Shown here: one piece after another, positions 43,942 to 52,480 of the stretch | How the letters are laid out: the number at the start of each line of letters is the position of its first letter | Position numbering within the stretch: the first letter of the stretch is position 1 | From: Salegentibacter_A chungangensis | GTDB lineage: Bacteria; Bacteroidota; Bacteroidia; Flavobacteriales; Flavobacteriaceae | Assembly (NCBI RefSeq): GCF_042678405.1 | Contig: NZ_JBHTLI010000001.1 | Coordinates: 434,001 to 498,000, forward strand | Reading direction: 5' to 3' | DNA length: 64,000 nucleotides | Notes under the pieces: generated by a model | The model's input: only the letters and a program-made list of their open reading frames with translations | What the model was told of the DNA's origin: nothing | The model's database searches: none | Translations under genes and position numbers: made by a program

Positions 43942-45192
43942 ATGTCCGGTACTTCAAACAACAACAGCAGGTCTATCGTAATCATCGGAGTCCTGTTTTT
44001 TATTTTCGGATTCGTAACCTGGTTGAACTCCGTTTTGATCCCTTACCTTAAGATCGCCTGCGAACTGAACAATTTTGAGTCTTATCTTGTGGCTTTTGCC
44101 TTTTATATCTCTTATCTGGTTATGGCCATCCCAAGTTCAAAAGTACTGAAGCTTACCGGTTTTAAGAACGGAATGTCTGTGGGCCTTCTTGTAATGGCTG
44201 TGGGAACTCTAATCTTTATTCCTGCAGCGATGACGCGTACCTACGTTTTATTCCTGTTAGGTCTATTTGTTCAGGGTACGGGGCTTGCGGTACTTCAAAC
44301 AGCAGCTAACCCGTATATTACCATTTTGGGCCCTATAGAAAGTGCTGCCAAGCGTATTAGCATTATGGGGATCTGTAATAAGGTGGCCGGAGTGATCGCG
44401 CCTATTGTGCTTGGAGCTATTGCCCTGAAGAATGCCGATGAGCTGGTTGAAAAACTGGATACAATGACGGTTGCCCAGAAAGCCGAAGAGCTTGATGCTT
44501 TGTCCGCAAGAGTAATTACGCCCTATATAATTATGACTGCGGTGCTAATTGGGTTGGCCGTCCTTATTTATTTTTCAACGTTGCCTGAGGTGGAAGCAGA
44601 TTCTGAAGATGAAACCCTGGCTGCAGCTAATAAAAATAAAACCAGTGTGCTGCAATTCCCTCACTTGCTTTTAGGTACTCTTGCGATGTTCCTTTACGTA
44701 GGGGTAGAGGTAATTGCCGGAGACACGGTTATTAGTTATGGTGCAGCGCAGGATATTGAATTTGCAACCGCCAAATTCTTCACCAGCATCACCCTGGGAG
44801 CGATGATCGTAGGTTACCTTATAGGTATCGTAGCCATTCCTAAATACATCACTCAGCAAAAGGCCCTTAAGATCTCCGGAATTTTGGGGATCATCCTGGG
44901 GATAGCCGCATTACTTACAGACGGGGTTGTCTCTGTTCTTTGCATTTCGCTGTTAGGGCTTGCAAATGCACTTGTGTTTCCTGCAATCTGGCCATTGGCA
45001 ATAGACGGCCTTGGAAGATTTACCAAAATAGGTTCTTCTTTCCTTATTATGGCACTTGCCGGAGGGGCTGTAATACCGCTTATTTACGGGTTACTTGCCG
45101 ATGCCATAGATCCTCAAATGGCCTATATTATCGTTATCCCTTGTTACCTTTATATCTGGTACTTCGCGGCTAAAGGACATAAAATAAGATAA
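43942..45192 (+). CDS. MFS sugar permease (FHS family, N-acetylglucosamine/amino-sugar type)
   Basis: 416 residues with 12 predicted transmembrane helices. The N-terminal FGFVTWLNSVLIPYLK is typical of the FHS group of sugar:proton symporters (fucose, glucose, GlcNAc). Its place immediately upstream of a GH20 hexosaminidase (12-bp gap) and murQ suggests an amino sugar (GlcNAc or MurNAc); this is inference. The protein imports the product at the inner membrane. It is the first gene of the + strand unit. Confidence 0.85.
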   Translation: MSGTSNNNSRSIVIIGVLFFIFGFVTWLNSVLIPYLKIACELNNFESYLVAFAFYISYLVMAIPSSKVLKLTGFKNGMSVGLLVMAVGTLIFIPAAMTRTYVLFLLGLFVQGTGLAVLQTAANPYITILGPIESAAKRISIMGICNKVAGVIAPIVLGAIALKNADELVEKLDTMTVAQKAEELDALSARVITPYIIMTAVLIGLAVLIYFSTLPEVEADSEDETLAAANKNKTSVLQFPHLLLGTLAMFLYVGVEVIAGDTVISYGAAQDIEFATAKFFTSITLGAMIVGYLIGIVAIPKYITQQKALKISGILGIILGIAALLTDGVVSVLCISLLGLANALVFPAIWPLAIDGLGRFTKIGSSFLIMALAGGAVIPLIYGLLADAIDPQMAYIIVIPCYLYIWYFAAKGHKIR

Positions 45193-45204
45193 ACCATATA
45201 GATT

Positions 45205-46803
45205 ATGAGATCTCAGTATATAAAAACATTCATTATTTGTTTTCTTCTGGTGCCTGCTTTTGGATTTGCACAGCATACACCGGTTCAAAAACCTGCTATA
45301 ATTCCGCAGCCATCAGAAATTGAATGGAAGGAAGACATTTTCACTCTTCCGGAAAGAGCGGTGGTTTGTTATAATTCCGGGGCAGAGAATGCTGCTGCCT
45401 GGATGCAGAAACTTTTAAAGAATACTTATACCGAAAGCTTTACGATGCCCGGTGAAGACTGCGTAGGCTTTTCCATTCATATTAAGGAGGAACTTAAGGA
45501 AAGCCTGGGTGAAGAAGGATATCAGTTAAAGATAACCCATAATACGGTTTTTATAAGTGCGGCAGCTGAAGCCGGTTTGTTCTATGGAATCCAGACCTTC
45601 AGGCAGATGCTTCCTTCTGGGATTGAACAAAACAGACTTACTGAAGAGATCAGAATTCCGCAGGTAGAGATCACCGATCATCCAAGATTTGCCTGGAGAG
45701 GATCTATGCTGGATATCTCAAGGAGTTTTTTCGGAATGGATTACCTGAAAAAGCATTTGGACAGGATGGCGCTTTATAAAATGAATCGCCTGCATTTGCA
45801 TCTAACCGATGACCAGGGCTGGAGAATAGAGATAAAAAGCAAGCCGAAATTGACCGAAATAGGAGGGCAGGGAGCCGTAAAAAACGGACGTTCCGGTTTC
45901 CTTACCCAGGAAGATTATAAGGAGCTACAGAAATATGCCGAAGCGAGGAATATCACTATTATTCCTGAGATCGATATGCCGGGACACATCTACGCCGCTC
46001 TTAGGGCTTACCCAGAACTAAACTGTGACAGCCTTACCAATATTAAGCCTGATATGGCCACCCCGCCGGAACTTTTCCACGGCTATGAAGTTGGCTGGAG
46101 TAAACTTTGTCTTGAGAAACCGGAAGTTTATGATTTTGTTTCTGAAGTGATGGCTGAACTTTCTGAGATCACCACCGGAAAATACATACATATTGGCGGA
46201 GATGAAATAGATGATGAGCGATACGAGGAGTTCGTGGTAAAAGCCGATTCTATCGTACGTGAGAACGGGAAGACCGTTATTGGCTGGGAAGAAGTGACCC
46301 AGGCACCGGTGCATTCCGATTTTATTAGTCAGCGCTGGAATGGAAAAACCCAAAGCGTGGTAGATACTAGAATAATAGAGTCTATATGTACCAGGTTTTA
46401 TTTTGATCACGCCAATGTTCCCGGCCAGGAAAATACCAACAACTGGTGCCAGGAAAGAGGGGTTTCTCTTAAAGACGCCTATAATTTTGAAAATGAAAAC
46501 CCTAACGTGATAGGAGTGGAGGCACCGGTTTGGACAGAACTGGTAACTTCAGATGATATTGCCGATAATCGCTTGTGGCCTCGGACCATTGCCGCGGCCG
46601 AAGTTGGCTGGACGGTTTCAGAAGCAAAGGATTTTAATGCTTTCCTTCAGCGTCTGGGACAACATGGGCAGAGATTGGATAATCTGGACATCAATTATTT
46701 CAGAAGCCCTTCAGTAGAATGGAACAGTGAAAATGAAGAAGGAGTCTTTTCAGACTTTATGCCTGAGGAGATTAGAATAATAAAAATTGAAAATGGAAAA
46801 TAA
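45205..46803 (+). CDS. GH20 beta-N-acetylhexosaminidase, secreted
   Basis: 532 residues. The signal peptide (1-22, ending FGFAQ) is followed by a GH20 N-terminal beta domain (~30-155). The catalytic TIM barrel starts near HPRFAWRGSMLD, and the Asp333-Glu334 pair in HIGGDE provides substrate-assisted catalysis. The enzyme removes terminal GlcNAc or GalNAc from glycans; in this setting it may trim GlcNAc from glycan or muropeptide fragments. It has no lipobox and is likely periplasmic. It ends 17 nt inside the murQ gene, so the two are coupled. Confidence 0.93.
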   Translation: MRSQYIKTFIICFLLVPAFGFAQHTPVQKPAIIPQPSEIEWKEDIFTLPERAVVCYNSGAENAAAWMQKLLKNTYTESFTMPGEDCVGFSIHIKEELKESLGEEGYQLKITHNTVFISAAAEAGLFYGIQTFRQMLPSGIEQNRLTEEIRIPQVEITDHPRFAWRGSMLDISRSFFGMDYLKKHLDRMALYKMNRLHLHLTDDQGWRIEIKSKPKLTEIGGQGAVKNGRSGFLTQEDYKELQKYAEARNITIIPEIDMPGHIYAALRAYPELNCDSLTNIKPDMATPPELFHGYEVGWSKLCLEKPEVYDFVSEVMAELSEITTGKYIHIGGDEIDDERYEEFVVKADSIVRENGKTVIGWEEVTQAPVHSDFISQRWNGKTQSVVDTRIIESICTRFYFDHANVPGQENTNNWCQERGVSLKDAYNFENENPNVIGVEAPVWTELVTSDDIADNRLWPRTIAAAEVGWTVSEAKDFNAFLQRLGQHGQRLDNLDINYFRSPSVEWNSENEEGVFSDFMPEEIRIIKIENGK

Positions 46804-47611
46804 GAGACCTGATACCGAAAAGACCTCGAAGTACGACCACCTGGAAAGGATGAGCACTTCAGAACTGCTTTTCAATATCAATAATGAAGACAAGAGCGTG
46901 CCTGAAAGCATTGGAGAGGTACTGCCGGAAATTGAAAAACTTATCGAGGTGATCGTGCCTAAAATGCAGGAGGGCGGAAGGCTTTTCTATATTGGTGCAG
47001 GAACCAGCGGCCGCCTTGGGGTGCTGGACGCTTCAGAATGTCCTCCCACATTTGGGGTTAGTGACGATATGGTGATTGGCCTTATTGCAGGGGGAGATGT
47101 GGCTTTAAGAAAAGCGGTTGAAAATGCCGAAGATGATACCGAACAGGCCTGGAAAGACCTCCAAGAATATAATATCAATAAACAGGATGTATTGGTTGGT
47201 ATTGCCGCCTCGGGAACGACTCCTTATGTAATTGGCGGACTTCAGGATGCCAGGAAGAACGGGGTGATCACCGGTTGTATTACCTGTAGCTCCGGCAGCC
47301 CCATCGCAGAAGCTTCAGACTTTCCTGTTGAAGTGATCGTAGGACCCGAATTTGTTACCGGGAGCACCCGAATGAAGGCCGGAACCGCTCAGAAGCTTGT
47401 TCTGAATATGATCTCGACCTCGGTAATGATCAAACTTGGCAGGGTGAAGGGGAACAAGATGGTAGATATGCAGCTTTCCAATAAGAAGCTGGTAGGCCGT
47501 GGGACCCGTATGATTATGGAGGAGCTAAACATACCCGAAAAGGAGGCTGCTCAATTGCTTAAAAAGCACGGAAGTGTGCGGAAGGCAATCCTTGAGTATA
47601 ATAAAAAATAA
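46787..47611 (+). CDS. murQ: N-acetylmuramic acid 6-phosphate etherase
   Basis: 274 residues (or 272 from the ATG at 46793). The SIS domain core IGAGTSGRLGVLDASECPPT holds Glu84 and is followed by Glu115 in ENAEDD; these correspond to the catalytic glutamates 83 and 114 of E. coli MurQ. It cleaves the lactyl ether of MurNAc-6-phosphate, giving GlcNAc-6-phosphate and D-lactate in the cytoplasm. This is the most specific marker of MurNAc use in the locus. A MurNAc kinase is not in the window. Confidence 0.94.
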   Translation: MKMENKRPDTEKTSKYDHLERMSTSELLFNINNEDKSVPESIGEVLPEIEKLIEVIVPKMQEGGRLFYIGAGTSGRLGVLDASECPPTFGVSDDMVIGLIAGGDVALRKAVENAEDDTEQAWKDLQEYNINKQDVLVGIAASGTTPYVIGGLQDARKNGVITGCITCSSGSPIAEASDFPVEVIVGPEFVTGSTRMKAGTAQKLVLNMISTSVMIKLGRVKGNKMVDMQLSNKKLVGRGTRMIMEELNIPEKEAAQLLKKHGSVRKAILEYNKK

Positions 47612-47631
47612 GGACTTACTTAAAAATTTTA

Positions 47632-47668
47632 TTTATGTTTAATATTTGATAAAAATATTTAACATAAA
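47632..47668. promoter_or_regulatory. Inverted repeat in the susC upstream region
   Basis: 16-nt arms TTTATGTTTAATATTT (47632-47647) and AAATATTTAACATAAA (47653-47668), 15 of 16 pairs matched, with a 5-nt spacer. It overlaps a 7-of-8 match to the -7 element. It is an operator candidate for the locus regulator; its role is not shown. Confidence 0.45.
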
Positions 47669-47709
47669 TTTTATTCTTTCCTATAAAAATATACCTTTAG
47701 GGCCTTAAT

Positions 47710-47743
47710 TGCCTGTTTTTTAAATACCTCAAAAAAACAGGCA
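47710..47743 (+). promoter_or_regulatory. Hairpin in the susC leader
   Basis: Perfect 12-bp arms TGCCTGTTTTTT (47710-47721) and AAAAAACAGGCA (47732-47743) with a 10-nt loop, ending 37 nt before the susC ATG. No U-run follows on the 3' side, so it is not a standard terminator; it may be a leader RNA structure. Confidence 0.45.
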
Positions 47744-47780
47744 TTGAACTTAACCTATTTATTAATTTCTAATTTCTATT

Positions 47781-50700
47781 ATGAAAAAACATTTTCGAAA
47801 GGCCCTTTTACTTTTTCTTTGTTTTTTTTCCCTGCAAATGTGGGCTCAGGAAAAACAAATTTCGGGAGAAGTAACAGGTCAGGACGGTATGCCTCTGCCG
47901 GGTGTATCTGTATTTGTTAAAAACACTTCCGTGGGAACTGTGACTAATTTTGATGGAGAGTTCTCCCTTAATGTACCTGACCAAAGCAATAATGTTTTGG
48001 TTTTTTCTTTTTTAGGCTATACCACTAAGGAAGTAAAAGTAGGAGACAAGAACCAGTTTAAGGTCACCCTGGAAACAGATCAGGAAGCTTTAGATGAAGT
48101 TGTGGTTACCGCCCTTGGTATTAAAAGGGAAAAGAAGGCTCTGGGTTATGCCGTGCAGTCTTTGGAATCTGAAAAACTTCTGGAAGGGAACCAAACCAAT
48201 ATGGTGAACGGGCTCCAGGGGAAAGTTTCAGGGGTTACCGTAGCCAATTCCGGTGGAGCTCCGGGCTCGTCTTCAGTGATCCTTATTCGTGGAGGTACTT
48301 CTATCACAGGAAATAATCAGCCTCTTATTGTAGTGGACGGGATTCCGATTGATAACTCTACGAACCCAAGTAACGAAGTGGCCAGTGCCAACAGGGCATC
48401 AGATATTAACCCTGAGGATATTGAGAACATTTCGGTATTGAAAGGACCTGCTGCTGCAGCTCTTTATGGTATCCAGGCAGCTGAAGGAGCGGTGATTATC
48501 ACTACCAAAAAAGGGAAAGCAGGAATGAGCACTATTTCTTATTCCGGTTCGGTTTCCTTTGACCAGGTATTGGGAACTCCCGATATTCAGACTCAATACG
48601 GGCAAGGAAGACAGCTTGTTGATGAGGAAGGGAATATTACCTATGAACCGGATTCTGAATTTTCCTGGGGTGAGCCTATCCCTTCAGGAACCCAAACCTA
48701 TAATCATCTGGAAGATTTTTATGAAACCGCGGTTACTCAAAACCATAACGTGAGTTATTCCGGAGGTACCGAAAAAAGCCAGCTCTATTTATCTGCAGGA
48801 GACCTCTCTCAGGAAGGAGTAGTGGAAGGTACCAGTTACGATAAGACTTCTCTTAAACTGAATACAAGTACAAAATTCAATGAAGACCTTACCATTGGCG
48901 GTTCTGCCAATTATATTGTAACAGAAACCAACAGCACCAAACAAGGTAATGTTTCGGGTAGTAGCTACAGCAGTTTACTTTCTTATCCTGCCAACGTAGA
49001 TATCTATGATTACCTGAATGAAGACGGTTCCCAAAAAAGATTTTTCCAGGAACAAAGATTCGATAATCCTTACTGGAGTCTTGAGAACAGTCCTAATAAT
49101 GATAAAGTTCACCGTTTATTGGGGATTTTGAGTTTGGATTATAACTTTCTGGACCACTTTAATGTATCCTATAAACTTGGTACAGATTATTACAATGAAT
49201 TTAGCAAAAGAGTTACCGCTGATGGGTCGTTGATTGAAAACCGTGAGGATGGAGCTATTAGCCAGTTTCAGAAAGATTACAGAAGAACAACATCTAACTT
49301 TATCCTTAGCTATAACCAGGATATCACAGAGGATTTTAATGTAAATGCTCTTGTAGGTAATTCTGTTGAAGATCTTAGAACGCACTACACCTATACTTCG
49401 GGCGTTGGATTTCAGGCACCGGGGATCTACAGTATCGCAAACATTAAGCAGGCTGATCAGAGAATTTCAGAAGTGATCAACAGAAAAAGGATCGTTGGTC
49501 TTTTTGGAGAGATCAAGCTGTCCTGGAAAGACGCGCTATTCCTTAATGCCACCGGAAGAAATGACTGGTCTTCAACTTTACCGGCAGACAAGCGTTCTTT
49601 CTTTTATCCTTCTGTAGGAGCTTCTGCACTGGTTACCGACCTGTTTAAAAATGCAGGTAAAGACATTACTTCGCCTAATGGACTTACTTATCTGAAATTA
49701 AGAACAACCTGGGCCAGAGTAGGTAAAGATGCGCCTATTGGTTTTCTTGAAAGTAATTTAGGAACCAATATTAACGGGCTTGCGAGTTCGGCTTATACCT
49801 GGACAGGTGTTGCCGTGGGTAACCCTGATCTTGAGCCTGAATTTACCGATAGTTATGAGTTTGGTTTCGATTCCCGTTTCTTCGAGAACAGAGTCGGGTT
49901 GGATATGAGTTTCTATTACAGCAAATCTGATAACCAGATCCTTCAGGGAATCAGGGTTCCTCCAACGGCAGGAACTTTCCTTGCCACCCTTAACGGCGGA
50001 TCTATTATCAATAAAGGTATTGAAGCCTTCCTTTCTGTTAAGGTACTTCCAAAAACCTCAGACTTCCAGTGGAATATGACCTATAACTTCGGACTGAACG
50101 ATAGTAAGGTAGATGATCTTCCTGGAATGCTGAACGAAGTTTACCTATCAGATTCCTGGACCTTTAACGGGACCGCAGCCGGGGCAGCCATTCTTGATGG
50201 TTCATTGTTCGGACTTAGAGGATACCGCCCAACTAAGAATGATAGCGGGCAGGTATTGGTTGAGTCTAATGGTCTTCCGGGCCGTGAAGCCGCAATCTTT
50301 CCTGATGTGAACAGGATCCCTGAATGGACCTTGGGAATCACCAATAATATGAGCTATAAAAACTTTAACCTGTCTTTCTTATTTGACATTGTTCAGGGAG
50401 TAGACGTATACAATGCTACCGAATCTGCCCTTGTATTCTACGGGTTAAGTCCGAAAACGCTTGACAGAGGAGAAACTACCGTAATTGACGGAGTGAATGC
50501 CAATGGAGAACCAAATACTATTGAAGTTAGAAAAGATCAGGAATATTATCAGAATTACTATTCCCGTATCGCCGATAACTTTGTGGAAGACGGATCTTTT
50601 GCAAGGTTGAGATACGTTACCCTGTCTTATAACCTTCCTTCTACTTTCCTTGATAAGTTGAAGATTGCCGATGCTCAGTTTTACGTGACCGGAAGAAACC

Positions 50701-50846
50701 TGTTAACTATCACAGATTACAGCGGGGTTGATCCGGAGGTAAATACTTTCGGGGCCGGGATTTCTGGTGCAGGTTCTACAGGGATAGATAATTTAGGAAC
50801 TCCGGGAACACAAGGAGTAGATCTAGGTTTAAAATTTAAATTTTAA
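47781..50846 (+). CDS. SusC/RagA TonB-linked outer-membrane transporter
   Basis: 1021 residues. The signal peptide (1-22, ending WAQ) is followed by a carboxypeptidase-regulatory-like domain (~23-105, GVSVFVKNTSVGTVTNFDGEF). The plug domain has the EALDEVVVTALGI TonB-box-like segment and SNAGAPGS-type loops. A long beta-barrel ends in LGLKFKF with a C-terminal Phe. SusC proteins import oligomers across the outer membrane with a surface lid, SusD. It is paired with SusD (3-bp gap) in the muropeptide locus. Confidence 0.96.
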   Translation: MKKHFRKALLLFLCFFSLQMWAQEKQISGEVTGQDGMPLPGVSVFVKNTSVGTVTNFDGEFSLNVPDQSNNVLVFSFLGYTTKEVKVGDKNQFKVTLETDQEALDEVVVTALGIKREKKALGYAVQSLESEKLLEGNQTNMVNGLQGKVSGVTVANSGGAPGSSSVILIRGGTSITGNNQPLIVVDGIPIDNSTNPSNEVASANRASDINPEDIENISVLKGPAAAALYGIQAAEGAVIITTKKGKAGMSTISYSGSVSFDQVLGTPDIQTQYGQGRQLVDEEGNITYEPDSEFSWGEPIPSGTQTYNHLEDFYETAVTQNHNVSYSGGTEKSQLYLSAGDLSQEGVVEGTSYDKTSLKLNTSTKFNEDLTIGGSANYIVTETNSTKQGNVSGSSYSSLLSYPANVDIYDYLNEDGSQKRFFQEQRFDNPYWSLENSPNNDKVHRLLGILSLDYNFLDHFNVSYKLGTDYYNEFSKRVTADGSLIENREDGAISQFQKDYRRTTSNFILSYNQDITEDFNVNALVGNSVEDLRTHYTYTSGVGFQAPGIYSIANIKQADQRISEVINRKRIVGLFGEIKLSWKDALFLNATGRNDWSSTLPADKRSFFYPSVGASALVTDLFKNAGKDITSPNGLTYLKLRTTWARVGKDAPIGFLESNLGTNINGLASSAYTWTGVAVGNPDLEPEFTDSYEFGFDSRFFENRVGLDMSFYYSKSDNQILQGIRVPPTAGTFLATLNGGSIINKGIEAFLSVKVLPKTSDFQWNMTYNFGLNDSKVDDLPGMLNEVYLSDSWTFNGTAAGAAILDGSLFGLRGYRPTKNDSGQVLVESNGLPGREAAIFPDVNRIPEWTLGITNNMSYKNFNLSFLFDIVQGVDVYNATESALVFYGLSPKTLDRGETTVIDGVNANGEPNTIEVRKDQEYYQNYYSRIADNFVEDGSFARLRYVTLSYNLPSTFLDKLKIADAQFYVTGRNLLTITDYSGVDPEVNTFGAGISGAGSTGIDNLGTPGTQGVDLGLKFKF

Positions 50847-50849
50847 GAA

Positions 50850-52352
50850 ATGAAGTTATATAAATATTTATTTTCAATTTTTATAATCGCATCTACGGTA
50901 TCCTGTAGTGATGATTATTTTGATGTGAACAGTTCGACGACTGCGCCAACAACGCTTTCCCTGGAACCACAATTCCGTATTCAGGGAGCTATAGAGAACA
51001 CCGTCGGTACCGCACAATACAGAGGGATCAGAGAGGTCTTAGGAGTAGTGCAGTACGGATCTCAGAATTCCAGTGCATATTATTCTGAATCCTGGAATAC
51101 CTATCTTACCTGGGGTAACTATTACCTTTGGCAAAATGCATACGTGTATGCGCTTCCAAATACCGCAGACCTTATTTATTTAGGGAAACAATACGATGCA
51201 CCTAATTATGTGGCAGTCGGAAAGATCCTTCGGGCGTATATCCTTGGAATGACTACAGACCAGTATGGCGCAATAGTTATGGATGAGACTTATGATAGTG
51301 AGTCAGCTATGAACATTACGCCGAAGTTCCAGTCCCAAAAAGAAGTGTATGAAAGGATATTCACCTATTTGGACGAAGCCGTTGCACAACTTGATGAAGA
51401 AAGCCCAATCGGCTTAAATGCCGAAGGAGGGGATGTGTTGTTTAACGGAAATAAGGAACTTTGGAAGAAATTCGCCTATTCTCTAAAGGCGCGTTACCTG
51501 AATCACCTTACCAAGAAATCTTCAGGAGAGTTTGCTTACAATCCTCAGGCAGTGATCGAGGCTGCTGAAAAAGGCTTTAGTTCAAATGCCGATAATGCCC
51601 TGATCCATTACGGGGGAGGAGAAATGACCAATGATAATCAGCCTTTCAGTGTGAATGGTTACGGTTCTACAAGATTTGATTATTTCTCAGACTTCTTTGT
51701 AAATCTTCTTAAGAATTCACTGGACCTGGAAACTCCTTACGAAGATCCTCGTCTTAGCCTGATCGTTCCTGAAGCCGAAAACGGAGGTTACCAGGGCGTT
51801 GTTACCGGTAGAGGACTGCAGGCAGATGAGACCGGAGATGAGTACTCTATTGGATATGGAGGTTTTTATACCAGTCCTGATTCACCTACTTATATGATGA
51901 CCTTTAGCGAGGTTAAATTCATTGAGGCTGAAGCTAAACTTAGAAGTGGAGATGTTGGTGGAGCTTATGCCGACTATAAAATGGCAATCGAAGCCGATAT
52001 GGCTAAGGTGGGAGTTCCAGCTGAAGAGATCAATGCCTATATGGCCAAAATCGATGAGGAGATAGGAGTTGAGAACTTCGGGCTGTCTGAAATTATGGTT
52101 CAGAAATACATCGCCAATATGCTGAATCCTGAAACCTGGGTAGATATGAGAAGAATGGATTACGATTCAGAGATCTATCCCGGCCTGGAAAGGCCTGAAA
52201 ATGTTAACCTGGATATCTTCCCTAACGAAGATGACTGGTTACAGGCTATGATGTACGAGTATAATGAAGAAGACAGGAACTACGAGAATATGCCGAATAA
52301 CGATCCGGCAGTGAGACTAACCACCCCGGTTTGGTGGGATGTAGTTGAATAA
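50850..52352 (+). CDS. SusD/RagB-like surface lipoprotein
   Basis: 500 residues. The lipobox STVSC puts the lipid Cys at 19, followed by acidic residues that favour surface export. The helical TPR-like SusD scaffold contains RDYAFYTG-like aromatic segments (NYYLWQNAYVYALPNT). It belongs to the SusD-like 2 group. It acts as the surface lid of the SusC transporter and binds the glycan or glycopeptide. It follows SusC directly and is closed by a terminator. Confidence 0.93.
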   Translation: MKLYKYLFSIFIIASTVSCSDDYFDVNSSTTAPTTLSLEPQFRIQGAIENTVGTAQYRGIREVLGVVQYGSQNSSAYYSESWNTYLTWGNYYLWQNAYVYALPNTADLIYLGKQYDAPNYVAVGKILRAYILGMTTDQYGAIVMDETYDSESAMNITPKFQSQKEVYERIFTYLDEAVAQLDEESPIGLNAEGGDVLFNGNKELWKKFAYSLKARYLNHLTKKSSGEFAYNPQAVIEAAEKGFSSNADNALIHYGGGEMTNDNQPFSVNGYGSTRFDYFSDFFVNLLKNSLDLETPYEDPRLSLIVPEAENGGYQGVVTGRGLQADETGDEYSIGYGGFYTSPDSPTYMMTFSEVKFIEAEAKLRSGDVGGAYADYKMAIEADMAKVGVPAEEINAYMAKIDEEIGVENFGLSEIMVQKYIANMLNPETWVDMRRMDYDSEIYPGLERPENVNLDIFPNEDDWLQAMMYEYNEEDRNYENMPNNDPAVRLTTPVWWDVVE

Positions 52353-52413
52353 TCTTTAAAAATAGGTTTAATAATTCCTATGAATAATCAGAGTGTTAAT
52401 TTGATTTAGTCTA

Positions 52414-52448
52414 AAGTCCTTCAGGAATTTTTCCTGAAGGACTTTTCT
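52414..52448 (+). terminator. Terminator after SusD
   Basis: 14-bp stem AAGTCCTTCAGGAA (52414-52427) with its complement (52431-52444), loop TTT, then T-rich sequence. It separates the SusCD transcript from the GHL10 gene, which may still be reached by read-through. Confidence 0.88.
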
Positions 52449-52480
52449 TTAATTTTAATGCATTAGTAATAACCCATCCT

